Origin: Bacillota bacterium
GTDB lineage: Bacteria; Bacillota_E; Sulfobacillia; Sulfobacillales; Sulfobacillaceae
DNA length: 14,211 nucleotides
Reading direction: 5' to 3'
Assembly: GCA_021802375.1 (NCBI GenBank)
Contig: JAKAAL010000024.1
Location: 1 to 14,211 of the forward strand
Below the pieces are notes generated by a model. That model saw only the letters and a list, made by a program, of their open reading frames with translations, ran no database searches and was not told the origin of the DNA. A program made the translations under genes and the position numbers. Of this stretch, positions 1-6,137 are shown piece after piece. Position 1 is the stretch's first letter; each line of letters starts with the position of its first letter.

Positions 1-99
1 AAAGCGTCAATACGCCGGTCATTACCGGGTATAATCCGGCCACGATTACGGCCTCCACCTAAGAAAGAAGGATTCACATGACCAAAAAAGCTTCTGCGC
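1..99 (-). repeat. Left arm of an exact 99-bp inverted repeat (copy of 3348-3446)
   Basis: Base n in this arm is the complement of base 3447-n, with no mismatch from 1 to 99; identity stops abruptly at base 100. The arm may continue beyond the window edge. It contains, on the plus strand, the last codons of the 3385-4029 gene and the ribosome binding site and first codons of the 3166-3369 gene. The right arm fits both of those genes, so this left arm is the displaced copy. It interrupts the probable tape-measure gene that reads leftward from 324. A contig-end assembly join or an amplification chimera is the likeliest cause. Confidence 0.95.
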
Positions 100-324
100 T
101 TCCACCACGCGCTGCGATCCTTGGGTCCAGCGCCGCTGGCGGCCTTGCACGTCTTCGGCCACGGTCCGCGGGGGCTGGCCCGGCGAGGCCGACGGGATGG
201 TGATCTTCGCGGCACTCCCCGCAATGCGGTCCATTTGCTGCCGCACCTGCTCCAAGTGCCGTTCCAAATTTTGAATCTCTTGCAGATTCACCGTGGGATG
301 AATCCGAATTTCATGATCGGCCAT
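100..324 (-). CDS. Probable tail tape measure protein, N-terminal fragment (broken at base 99)
   Basis: The start at 324 is chosen because GAGGAGG lies about 8 bases upstream; it gives MADHEIRIHPTVNLQEIQNL. Residues 10-35 form a charged, amphipathic helix with coiled-coil character, followed by a Pro/Ala-rich linker. In contractile phages the long tape-measure gene follows the tail chaperone frames, and this is the next gene, overlapping the previous stop by 14 bases. Tape measure proteins set tail length inside the tube. Only about 75 native residues are visible. From base 99 the frame runs into the inverted-repeat copy and stops near 46, so the residues after VVE are not native. Assignment rests mainly on position, since the N-terminus alone is not diagnostic. 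An unrelated small coiled-coil protein is the alternative. Confidence 0.6.
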
Positions 325-688
325 ACCCGTCGCCTCCTCTCTGTGTGATGACGTCCCAATCATCGGCTCCCGGAGTATTCATGGAATGTCTTTGCCGCCA
401 TTGGGCGATGAAGCGGGCTTGGCTTTCATCCGATTCATCCGATTCCCCGCGCTGAACCGCGTCCCACCACGCATCCACGGCCCCATCATCTTCGGGGGCT
501 AAGGCAATCTGATGGTAAGCAGCCCACGCTAGGTATTCCACTTCGAGGTCCATTTCGGTGACATTCTCCAAGCGGGGATCCTGCAGCGGGATCTGGTAAG
601 TTTGGCGATACCAAAACCAGAGGCTATTCTGCCGTTCCTGGGCGAGGCGCTCCCGCTGCGCCGGCCATGCCCGCACGAAAGGAGTCAT
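311..688 (-). CDS. Tail assembly chaperone, downstream frame (gpT-like part)
   Basis: The frame from ATG 688 encodes 125 residues beginning MTPFVRAWPAQRERLAQERQ and ending in an acidic, Ser/Asp-rich tail. It overlaps the preceding chaperone frame (624-971) by 65 bases and is offset by +1 (equivalently -2). In many long-tailed phages the two ORFs between tail tube and tape measure yield a short chaperone and a frameshifted longer fusion. The position, size and overlap match that arrangement. No good Shine-Dalgarno precedes ATG 688, which favours frameshifting over independent initiation. A site such as TTT-C in the overlap (P codons tcc ttt cgt) could allow +1 slippage. The open frame extends upstream to 892 but that part is a shadow of the first chaperone. 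Confidence 0.7.
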   Translation of the reverse strand: MTPFVRAWPAQRERLAQERQNSLWFWYRQTYQIPLQDPRLENVTEMDLEVEYLAWAAYHQIALAPEDDGAVDAWWDAVQRGESDESDESQARFIAQWRQRHSMNTPGADDWDVITQRGGDGYGRS

Positions 689-971
689 CCCACTCACGGT
701 ATTGCGTATACAACGCCGTAATGACTTGATCGTCCTCTTGCGTCTCCCAATCCCACTGAGGCGGGGCTTGTACCGTCGCCAATTCAATCGTGGCCCGAAT
801 GAGGGCCGCTGTCTGAAACGCCATGGGCGCATCCTCAAACCGACAATCCAGATAACGCGTGGCGAGGCCCGCCATGCGCAAGGTGTCCCCATAGCGCAAA
901 TGCTTCAACACCCACACGCCTTGCGGCAATTGAAAGGTATGCTGCTGTAATGCGGTCACGGCATCATTCAT
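624..971 (-). CDS. Tail assembly chaperone, upstream frame (gpG/XkdN-like)
   Basis: The 115-residue product starts MNDAVTALQQHTFQLPQGVW only 3 bases after the tail tube stop, with GGAG about 8 bases upstream. It lies between tail tube and tape measure, where phages encode a chaperone that binds the tape measure during tail assembly and is absent from the finished particle. The text LPQGVWVLKHLRYGDTLRM resembles the usual opening of such proteins, in which a surface-loop motif precedes a mostly helical body. The last 20 residues, rich in Ala, Gly and Pro, overlap the next frame. It would be expressed alone and probably also as a frameshift fusion with 311-688. Confidence 0.75.
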   Translation of the reverse strand: MNDAVTALQQHTFQLPQGVWVLKHLRYGDTLRMAGLATRYLDCRFEDAPMAFQTAALIRATIELATVQAPPQWDWETQEDDQVITALYTQYREWDDSFRAGMAGAAGAPRPGTAE

Positions 972-974
972 CGG

Positions 975-1424
975 TTAGACTCCATTCTGCATCCCGCCGG
1001 TGCCTTGCGCATCGGTACCCATGATGGTGAAGGTTTCGATGTAGGCGCCGTTGGCGGCAGCATTAATCGAGTTGGAGTCAAAGATACAGCCCCAAATCGA
1101 TTTAATGAGCGTGCCCGCCAGCGAGTCGTAGAGATTGGCGACAAATGGCGGGATTTTGGCAATATTATTGAGGCCGTCTGCGGGTTCAAAGCCGAGCGAA
1201 CTCAAGGATTGGTCGAACATCATCAACTTGGAAATGGTCAAGGTCACGCTGATTAGGCCGGGTACGTAAATGGGTGTGCCGGTCCCGACTTGCCCTTCCG
1301 GCGAGAGGTTGACGGAATAGTTCGCCGTCCAATTTTTGAAGCCGAACATCTTCGTTTGGTTCAAAAATGCTTCGCCATAGTTACCCGAAAAGACCTGCTG
1401 ATTGCCAATAAGCGGATTCGGCAT
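975..1424 (-). CDS. Tail tube protein (contractile tail, XkdM-like)
   Basis: The 149-residue product is the size of myophage tail tube proteins. It polymerises as stacked hexamers to make the inner tube through which DNA passes, inside the sheath. The start at 1424 has AAAGGAG 7 bases upstream. Beta-strand-rich text such as TANYSVNLSPEGQVGTGTPI and YIETFTIMGTDAQGTGGMQN fits the tube beta-sandwich fold. It lies 13 bases after the sheath stop and just before the chaperones, the usual sheath-tube-chaperone-tape measure order. Assignment is by size, composition and gene order. Confidence 0.85.
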   Translation of the reverse strand: MPNPLIGNQQVFSGNYGEAFLNQTKMFGFKNWTANYSVNLSPEGQVGTGTPIYVPGLISVTLTISKLMMFDQSLSSLGFEPADGLNNIAKIPPFVANLYDSLAGTLIKSIWGCIFDSNSINAAANGAYIETFTIMGTDAQGTGGMQNGV

Positions 1425-1437
1425 GGAAGACTCCTTT

Positions 1438-3150
1438 CTACGCCGCGACCGCGGTGTCTTGGGTCACGGTCAGGAGCGCTAACACAAAGTCCGCCGGGAG
1501 GGTTGGGCTGGCCGGGGCGGTCACGGAAATGACGGTGCCGCTAATCGTTACCACCACTTGACTCCGCTTTGGCACTTGGAAGATCAACGCACCCGGATTC
1601 TGCCCAACGCTGGCGAGATAATGGAGCACGGCATCTTGCACCCGGGACGCCGTCGTGGAGGTGATAGGCTGCCCGACAAAGGCCGACAGGACCGTATTCA
1701 TCCCTTTTTCGATGACAAAGCGTTCGTTCACCGCACTCATCTGAATTTGATCACTGGTGGCCGCGGGATCTAAGGCGGCCGTGGTTTGGCCTTTGGTGAC
1801 GACATAGAGGCCGTCAAAAGGCTTCAAGACGAGACAACCGCCTTGGACCAACTGATCCACCGTGGGCACCGCAAACGTCTGTTCCAAGCCCAACGCATGG
1901 AGGGATTTCAGCGTCAAGGATTCATTCAACGGCTGCCCCGCTTCCATGGCCGTTAAAGCCGCCACGGCTACATAGGGCGGGAAGGTTTGGATACTCCCGT
2001 CCAAGGCCGGCGCGGTATAGCCGTTGACCAAGTAACTGGTGTACTGGTCGGCAAATAAGGCGGCATTCGTCAGGGCGGTACTGACGGATGTCCCCGCATC
2101 CCCGCCGACAATCCCCGAACGGCCATAGCCCAGCGAGTGCATATAACTGCAATGCTGATCGTTCATCATCCAAGTGCTGGATTCCGGCGTAATGGGTGTC
2201 ACCCAGAGCACATCGGTTTGCGCTTGCAAGGCGGTATACGCGGCTTGCCAGTCGGCTGTGCTGGGCGTGCCCGTGCTGCCGCCGCTGGCATAGGTAAAGG
2301 TTCCGGCGGTCGCCAAACTGGTGGCAGACGCATCCCGCACCGCCGTGACCCAGCTTTGTTGCGGCCCGTTTAAGGCGCGCACTACGGCGGTCACATTGGC
2401 CGTCAGCGTGGTGGACGTGGTACTGGTGGTGCCCACGGTCACATCGGAGACATTGTCAAACAACGCGTTGACATTATCCAGGGGATTGGGATCGAGGAGT
2501 GTCGCATTCCAGCCCGTGAAGGTATTGATCTGATTGACCAATTGTTGGGCTGTCATCCCGCTACTAAACGTAATCGTGCCGCCTACATCGGAGGTGGTCG
2601 CGACGAGGGTCAATTGACTGTCGGTGGCACTCACCGTGGGCGACGTGCCCGTGCCGCTGTACCAGATCGACAGCACGTTCAAGACCACATTCGATAACGT
2701 CACGGCTTGGCCGGAATAATCATCAGCGACGACGACAGTGTAGCCCGCACTCGATCCCGCACTCACCGCCACTTTAATCAGATTGGCCGCCGCTCCCCAA
2801 CGCGTGGTCGTCAGCGTGATTTGGGCCACGGCCGAGGCATTGGCGAGACTGAGCGTGCCTTGCGTAGTGGGATTGACATTCCAGAAATACAGCGGGTTGG
2901 CCCCATTCGTCTCCCCCGAGGGATTCAAGGCGAGCCAGCAAGCGTTAGCCCCATCCGAATTTTGGCCGAGAATGTTCAGGATGTCCGCCGGACTCTGAAT
3001 CAGCGACAAGGCGTTCGGGCCTTGGTTGCTGGGGCCGATCAAGACCGTGGCATTCGGCGTCACCGGATTGGGCGGATTCAGTCCCGCATAATTAAACGCC
3101 GTGCGGGCTTGCGGCTGAATGAGCACTTGCCCATTAAAATTGACAGGCAT
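1438..3150 (-). CDS. Tail sheath protein (contractile tail)
   Basis: The 570-residue product forms the outer contractile layer of the tail. Sheath hallmarks are visible: an N-terminal segment with PNATVLIGPSNQGPNALSLI followed by SPADILNILG, and a C-terminal region with GCLVLKPFDG, VNERFVIEKGMNTVLSAFVG and TTASRVQDAVLHYL, typical of the conserved sheath core domain. Residues roughly 95-260 are Thr/Ser-rich and beta-strand-like and make the protein longer than small sheaths of about 450-480 residues, consistent with extra surface domains. AAAGGA lies shortly before the ATG. The tail tube gene follows after 13 bases. This gene establishes that the virion has a contractile tail. Confidence 0.92.
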   Translation of the reverse strand: MPVNFNGQVLIQPQARTAFNYAGLNPPNPVTPNATVLIGPSNQGPNALSLIQSPADILNILGQNSDGANACWLALNPSGETNGANPLYFWNVNPTTQGTLSLANASAVAQITLTTTRWGAAANLIKVAVSAGSSAGYTVVVADDYSGQAVTLSNVVLNVLSIWYSGTGTSPTVSATDSQLTLVATTSDVGGTITFSSGMTAQQLVNQINTFTGWNATLLDPNPLDNVNALFDNVSDVTVGTTSTTSTTLTANVTAVVRALNGPQQSWVTAVRDASATSLATAGTFTYASGGSTGTPSTADWQAAYTALQAQTDVLWVTPITPESSTWMMNDQHCSYMHSLGYGRSGIVGGDAGTSVSTALTNAALFADQYTSYLVNGYTAPALDGSIQTFPPYVAVAALTAMEAGQPLNESLTLKSLHALGLEQTFAVPTVDQLVQGGCLVLKPFDGLYVVTKGQTTAALDPAATSDQIQMSAVNERFVIEKGMNTVLSAFVGQPITSTTASRVQDAVLHYLASVGQNPGALIFQVPKRSQVVVTISGTVISVTAPASPTLPADFVLALLTVTQDTAVAA

Positions 3151-3165
3151 ATGACACGTCCTTTC

Positions 3166-3369
3166 CTACCGGCGTGAAGGCCCGGTCCCGTGAAACCACT
3201 GATCCCAGCGGATCAGCCAGTGTTCCGCCGTATCCCAGCAGTCGGCGCCGACATGCTGCACAAAGCCTGCCATCGCTTCGATAGGCAGACCGACTTGGCG
3301 CCGGAGCCAGGGCACGACATGTTCCATCGGCCCCGCCACGCTATCCGGCGCAGAAGCTTTTTTGGTCAT
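3166..3369 (-). CDS. Small protein of unknown function between tail terminator and sheath genes
   Basis: The 67-residue product starts MTKKASAPDSVAGPMEHVVP at an ATG with GAAGGAT 6 bases upstream, 15 bases after the terminator stop, and ends 15 bases before the sheath start. The central part, PIEAMAGFVQHVGADCWDTA, reads as a helix pair rich in Trp and His near the C-terminus; no membrane segment is seen. I do not recognise the family. Its conserved placement inside the tail operon suggests a tail assembly or virion role, an inference from position only. Its first seven codons lie within the 99-bp inverted repeat. Confidence 0.7.
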   Translation of the reverse strand: MTKKASAPDSVAGPMEHVVPWLRRQVGLPIEAMAGFVQHVGADCWDTAEHWLIRWDQWFHGTGPSRR

Positions 3370-3446
3370 GTGAATCCTTCTTTCTTAGGTGGAGGCCGTA
3401 ATCGTGGCCGGATTATACCCGGTAATGACCGGCGTATTGACGCTTT
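3348..3446 (+). repeat. Right arm of the exact 99-bp inverted repeat (original copy)
   Basis: This arm covers the C-terminal codons and stop of the probable tail-terminator gene, the 15-base spacer with its ribosome binding site, and the first seven codons of the next small gene. Both genes read smoothly through its borders, so this is the native location. It matches bases 1-99 in inverted orientation at every position. Confidence 0.95.
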
Positions 3447-4029
3447 GGGCATCGTCGGCGACGGTGATGGTGAACGTGAGGGTTTGCTGATAGGGGAAAA
3501 TCACGTCGCCTGCGCTGTTGGCCATCGGTCCCCAGCCACTCCAGGATAGGATTTGCTGAATGTAGGCATTCGGCCACGCGCCCAAAGTACGCCGGGCGGC
3601 AATCAAGCTCCACTGCACCAAGGCCGTGAGCGTCAGCAAATCATTCACATTGACGGTGCCGATGGTAAAATTCCATGCCTTACGCACCAGAATGCCCTGC
3701 GACAGCGTATAGCCCGTCACCGTGCCGCTGCTGTCCGTGATCGGCACTTCGTTCCATTGCTGCCCAATCACGTCGTTCTCGGGCGTCTCGCCACCGGGGA
3801 TGCCATAACAATAGATAGCGGGCAAACTCGGCGTCTGCGTGGGCAAATAGGCTAACAACACCGGGACGCTTTTCAGGCCGCCCGTCGTCAAGGCCGTAAT
3901 GATTTGCGCTTGCAGGGCCGAGGAGGCTTGCGGCAGAATCTGGGGGATCAGCGTCGCCGCTGCGCCTTGCACGGTGGTAAGGCCGTTTTGCACAATCGCT
4001 TGCAGAGTCCATTCACCGACTTCAATCAC
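3385..4029 (-). CDS. Probable tail terminator / neck protein
   Basis: I prefer the GTG at 4029 (product 214 residues, VIEVGEWTLQAIVQNGLTTV) because GGGAGG lies 9 bases upstream and overlap with the previous gene is then only 8 bases; an ATG at 4056 would add nine residues but overlap 35 bases without a clear binding site. Helical N-terminus, then strands such as KSVPVLLAYLPTQTPSLPAI, and a C-terminus of strand-rich text (QQTLTFTITVADDAQSVNTP). Its slot just after the gp10-like protein and before the sheath is where contractile phages encode the protein that caps the tail and joins it to the neck. Function is from position and general fold impression; a different neck role is possible. Confidence 0.65.
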   Translation of the reverse strand: MIEVGEWTLQAIVQNGLTTVQGAAATLIPQILPQASSALQAQIITALTTGGLKSVPVLLAYLPTQTPSLPAIYCYGIPGGETPENDVIGQQWNEVPITDSSGTVTGYTLSQGILVRKAWNFTIGTVNVNDLLTLTALVQWSLIAARRTLGAWPNAYIQQILSWSGWGPMANSAGDVIFPYQQTLTFTITVADDAQSVNTPVITGYNPATITAST

Positions 4030-4756
4030 TGCACCGTGCCTCCCACCAATCGACATAGACCGATGCCGCTAACGGCACTCCGGCCTGTTCCACCGCCTGC
4101 ATCAAGGGAATCCCGGCCTTGGCGGGATACCACCACGACGCGGCGGGAGAGCGCTCCGACACCGTACGAAAGGTGACCGGCCCACTCGGATAATCCTTAT
4201 GCCTCTCCATCCGCATTCCGGTATAGAGCCCCGTGTGCCAGGTGTAATGGCTCACCACCTGAAACGTGCCGCTCCCGGCGTGATAGGCCAGCACGGGCTG
4301 TCCGCCGTTGAGGATCTTGGATCGGATTCCCTCCAGCGAGGTCACGGTCCCGCCTTGCACCAATTGGCGGACGACCGAAGACGGCAGACTGGCTGCATCA
4401 TGGTGCATCGGAATGATGTTGTAGCGACCATGCTGGCCCAGACGGGAATGAGGACCGTGTAACAGGCCGGGTTTCATATCGCGAGGCGCTGTTCCGCCTT
4501 CGGGCATCTGTGCCGGATCCGCACTGATCGTCACGCCGTCCCCGGACACCTGCACCTGCACACTGGCCGCGAGTTTCGCATTCGTATAGGGTGCAGCCAG
4601 GGGAGGAATCACCGTGCCCGTTGCCGCCGCTTGCCAGACCTCTTGGATGACAGCGCCTGCTGCTTCATGGGCCTCAGCGGAAAAGGGCGCGGCTAACGCC
4701 TGCACATAGTGTTGGAGATCGGCTAATCCGGTCACGTCCCATCCGATAAGGCTCAT
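4022..4756 (-). CDS. Neck / tail completion protein, HK97 gp10-like
   Basis: The ATG at 4756 has AGGAGGG 6 bases upstream and follows the previous stop by 11 bases. The open frame extends upstream to 4891 but that part overlaps the previous gene. The 244-residue product begins MSLIGWDVTGLADLQHYVQA, an opening like gp10-type connector proteins. The middle holds RDMKPGLLHGP and GRYNIIPMHH, and the C-terminal region FRTVSERSPAASWWYP; from memory these blocks recur in minor neck proteins of many phages. Such proteins join the head-tail interface. The stop overlaps the start of the next gene, indicating translational coupling. Confidence 0.65.
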   Translation of the reverse strand: MSLIGWDVTGLADLQHYVQALAAPFSAEAHEAAGAVIQEVWQAAATGTVIPPLAAPYTNAKLAASVQVQVSGDGVTISADPAQMPEGGTAPRDMKPGLLHGPHSRLGQHGRYNIIPMHHDAASLPSSVVRQLVQGGTVTSLEGIRSKILNGGQPVLAYHAGSGTFQVVSHYTWHTGLYTGMRMERHKDYPSGPVTFRTVSERSPAASWWYPAKAGIPLMQAVEQAGVPLAASVYVDWWEARCSD

Positions 4757-4767
4757 AGCGATCCCTC

Positions 4768-5445
4768 CTAGCCCGGTAACAAGTCGCCCGGCGCGTTGGG
4801 GAGCGCAATTTCCCGCTTCCGTAAGATCGTGCGCGGCCCAAAGTTGGTGCCCCGTTCCATACGGACTAACCCCGGCGCAAACACCACCCATTCATAGGTG
4901 GCATTGTAGCGCACGGTATAGGCACTCCCCGCACTGGGCGCATTCGCTAACCAGGTCACGGTTTTCCCGCTCACGGTATAATCACTCGCGGCATACGCGG
5001 TCACGGCACCGGTGGCCGGATCGGTCTGAATCACGGCATACACGGTATTTGCGCGGAAGGTTAAGCGATCCGTAGATCCGGTGCCGCGCACCAGGACTTC
5101 CCCTGGAAAAGGGACACCATCGGTCCATGTCGTCAACACCAGATCCCACGGCGATAAAGACGTGGCCCCCGGCGGCTGATCGCAGACCAGATCGCCCATT
5201 TGGGCCAAGCCCAAGGCGAGCAGATCTTCCGTTTGCTTGACGCTGGTCAGAATGGCCTGAGTATATTGGAGCGGCTGAGGATAAAAATACCCCAAGCCTC
5301 CACATACCAAACAGGCCATATTGTTAGGATTGGTGGGGGTGTTACTGCAGCCACACCGGACGGCTTGAACCCATTGCAAGGTTTCGGCATGCCAACGAAA
5401 AAATTGGCGAAAGTCGCCAGGAAAGAACCGACTATTCCACGCCAT
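4768..5445 (-). CDS. Head-tail connector (neck) protein with Cys4 zinc-ribbon motif
   Basis: The 225-residue product starts MAWNSRFFPGDFRQFFRWHA at an ATG with CGAGGAA about 8 bases upstream; an upstream open frame reaching 5616 is a shadow of the previous gene. Residues 31-48 form a Cys4 site (C31-x-C33, then C45-x2-C48) followed by GGLGYFYPQP. A C-x-C ... C-x2-C-GG-x-G pattern near the N-terminus is recurrent in phage connector proteins, where it probably binds zinc structurally. The remainder is strand-rich (DRLTFRANTVYAVIQTDP). It sits between capsid-associated proteins and the gp10-like protein, as expected of a head-completion or adaptor component. The exact ring it forms cannot be told from sequence alone. 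Confidence 0.65.
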   Translation of the reverse strand: MAWNSRFFPGDFRQFFRWHAETLQWVQAVRCGCSNTPTNPNNMACLVCGGLGYFYPQPLQYTQAILTSVKQTEDLLALGLAQMGDLVCDQPPGATSLSPWDLVLTTWTDGVPFPGEVLVRGTGSTDRLTFRANTVYAVIQTDPATGAVTAYAASDYTVSGKTVTWLANAPSAGSAYTVRYNATYEWVVFAPGLVRMERGTNFGPRTILRKREIALPNAPGDLLPG

Positions 5446-5447
5446 GA

Positions 5448-5858
5448 TTAATTCCTCGCCGATTCCACCAAGATTGTAGCCGATCCGCTCGTATAGGCCG
5501 TGCATTGTGCTCGCAATGATCGATAACTGCCTTGATAAACAAATACGCCGGGAGCCGTGATGCTTCCCGTTGTATCGGCCCCGGCTGGCACCGTCGTAGG
5601 CGTCAAGGTTTGCCAATTCAGATTATCCCGGCTGCCTTGAATGGCGACCGTGGCATCAAACGTGCCTTGAACCGTGACGGTATGCAAAGTCCGATCCCCT
5701 GGATAATACAATCCGCCGGCTAAAGGCATCCCATCATCCTGGGTGGCTGTCAGGATCCCGGTGGCGGCGGCGGTGCCTAAATTCGCCCGTTTTGTGACAT
5801 AACTTTGCGTCATTCGCGCCTGCATATCCAGAATATTGACGCCGCGTGGCACACTCAT
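5448..5858 (-). CDS. Small beta-rich virion protein, Ig-like (decoration or neck)
   Basis: The 136-residue product starts at an ATG with GAAGGAA 7 bases upstream, directly after the previous stop. Its text alternates short strands, with HTVTVQGTFDATVAIQGSRD, NLNWQTL and a closing SGSATILVESARN. The pattern of a Gly-Ser-x-Asp turn followed by NW and a final strand is common in small Ig-like sandwich proteins encoded beside phage capsid and neck genes. It could decorate the capsid surface or be a connector accessory. I do not assign a specific family. Confidence 0.6.
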   Translation of the reverse strand: MSVPRGVNILDMQARMTQSYVTKRANLGTAAATGILTATQDDGMPLAGGLYYPGDRTLHTVTVQGTFDATVAIQGSRDNLNWQTLTPTTVPAGADTTGSITAPGVFVYQGSYRSLRAQCTAYTSGSATILVESARN

Positions 5859-5861
5859 GGG

Positions 5862-6137
5862 CTATTCCTTCTTTCGATGACTCCGTTTGGGAGGCCCAGG
5901 CGGGGGCTCTTCCGACGATAACGGCGAATCCAATGACGCTTCGAGGACCACGGTCAACGGAATGCCGCTAACCTGTTGAAGATGCTGCGCTTGTGCGGCC
6001 ATTAACCGCACTTGCGCCTGATCATCGAAGGCGGCCACAAAAGGGCCGCCTTCCTGTTCACAGGCCGCCAGCGTACGCCCTGCCCAATGGGGCGGGGCTT
6101 GTACCGTCACCACCGATGGCGCATTAACTGTTGACAT
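5862..6137 (-). CDS. Small protein downstream of the major capsid gene, unknown function
   Basis: I place the start at 6137 (MSTVNAPSVVTVQAPPHWAG, 91 residues), overlapping the capsid stop by 14 bases, with a GGGACGG-type site about 10 bases upstream; an ATG at 6158 is possible but has no visible binding site. The first 65 residues look folded, with strands around VVTVQ and LTVVLEAS. The last 20 are Pro-rich and then strongly basic (PPKRSHRKKE). A basic tail could contact DNA or the capsid interior, which is an inference. No family is recognised. It is co-transcribed between capsid and connector genes. Confidence 0.65.
   Translation of the reverse strand: MSTVNAPSVVTVQAPPHWAGRTLAACEQEGGPFVAAFDDQAQVRLMAAQAQHLQQVSGIPLTVVLEASLDSPLSSEEPPPGPPKRSHRKKE

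Noticed and set aside
78..203. Plus-strand 41-residue frame starting MTKKASAL with a good binding site
   Set aside because: Its start and binding site are the inverted copy of the 3166-3369 gene's start; after base 99 it reads antisense to the tape-measure N-terminus.
688..892. Upstream extension of the second chaperone frame to 892
   Set aside because: It overlaps the first chaperone in another frame, is Arg/Trp-rich as expected of a shadow frame, and has no binding site at its start.
1..3446. Phase-variable invertible tail segment
   Set aside because: No recombinase gene is seen, the segment holds essential tail genes and not adhesin alternatives, and the left arm breaks a gene; an assembly or amplification artefact is simpler. 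Kept as a finding because it cannot be excluded.
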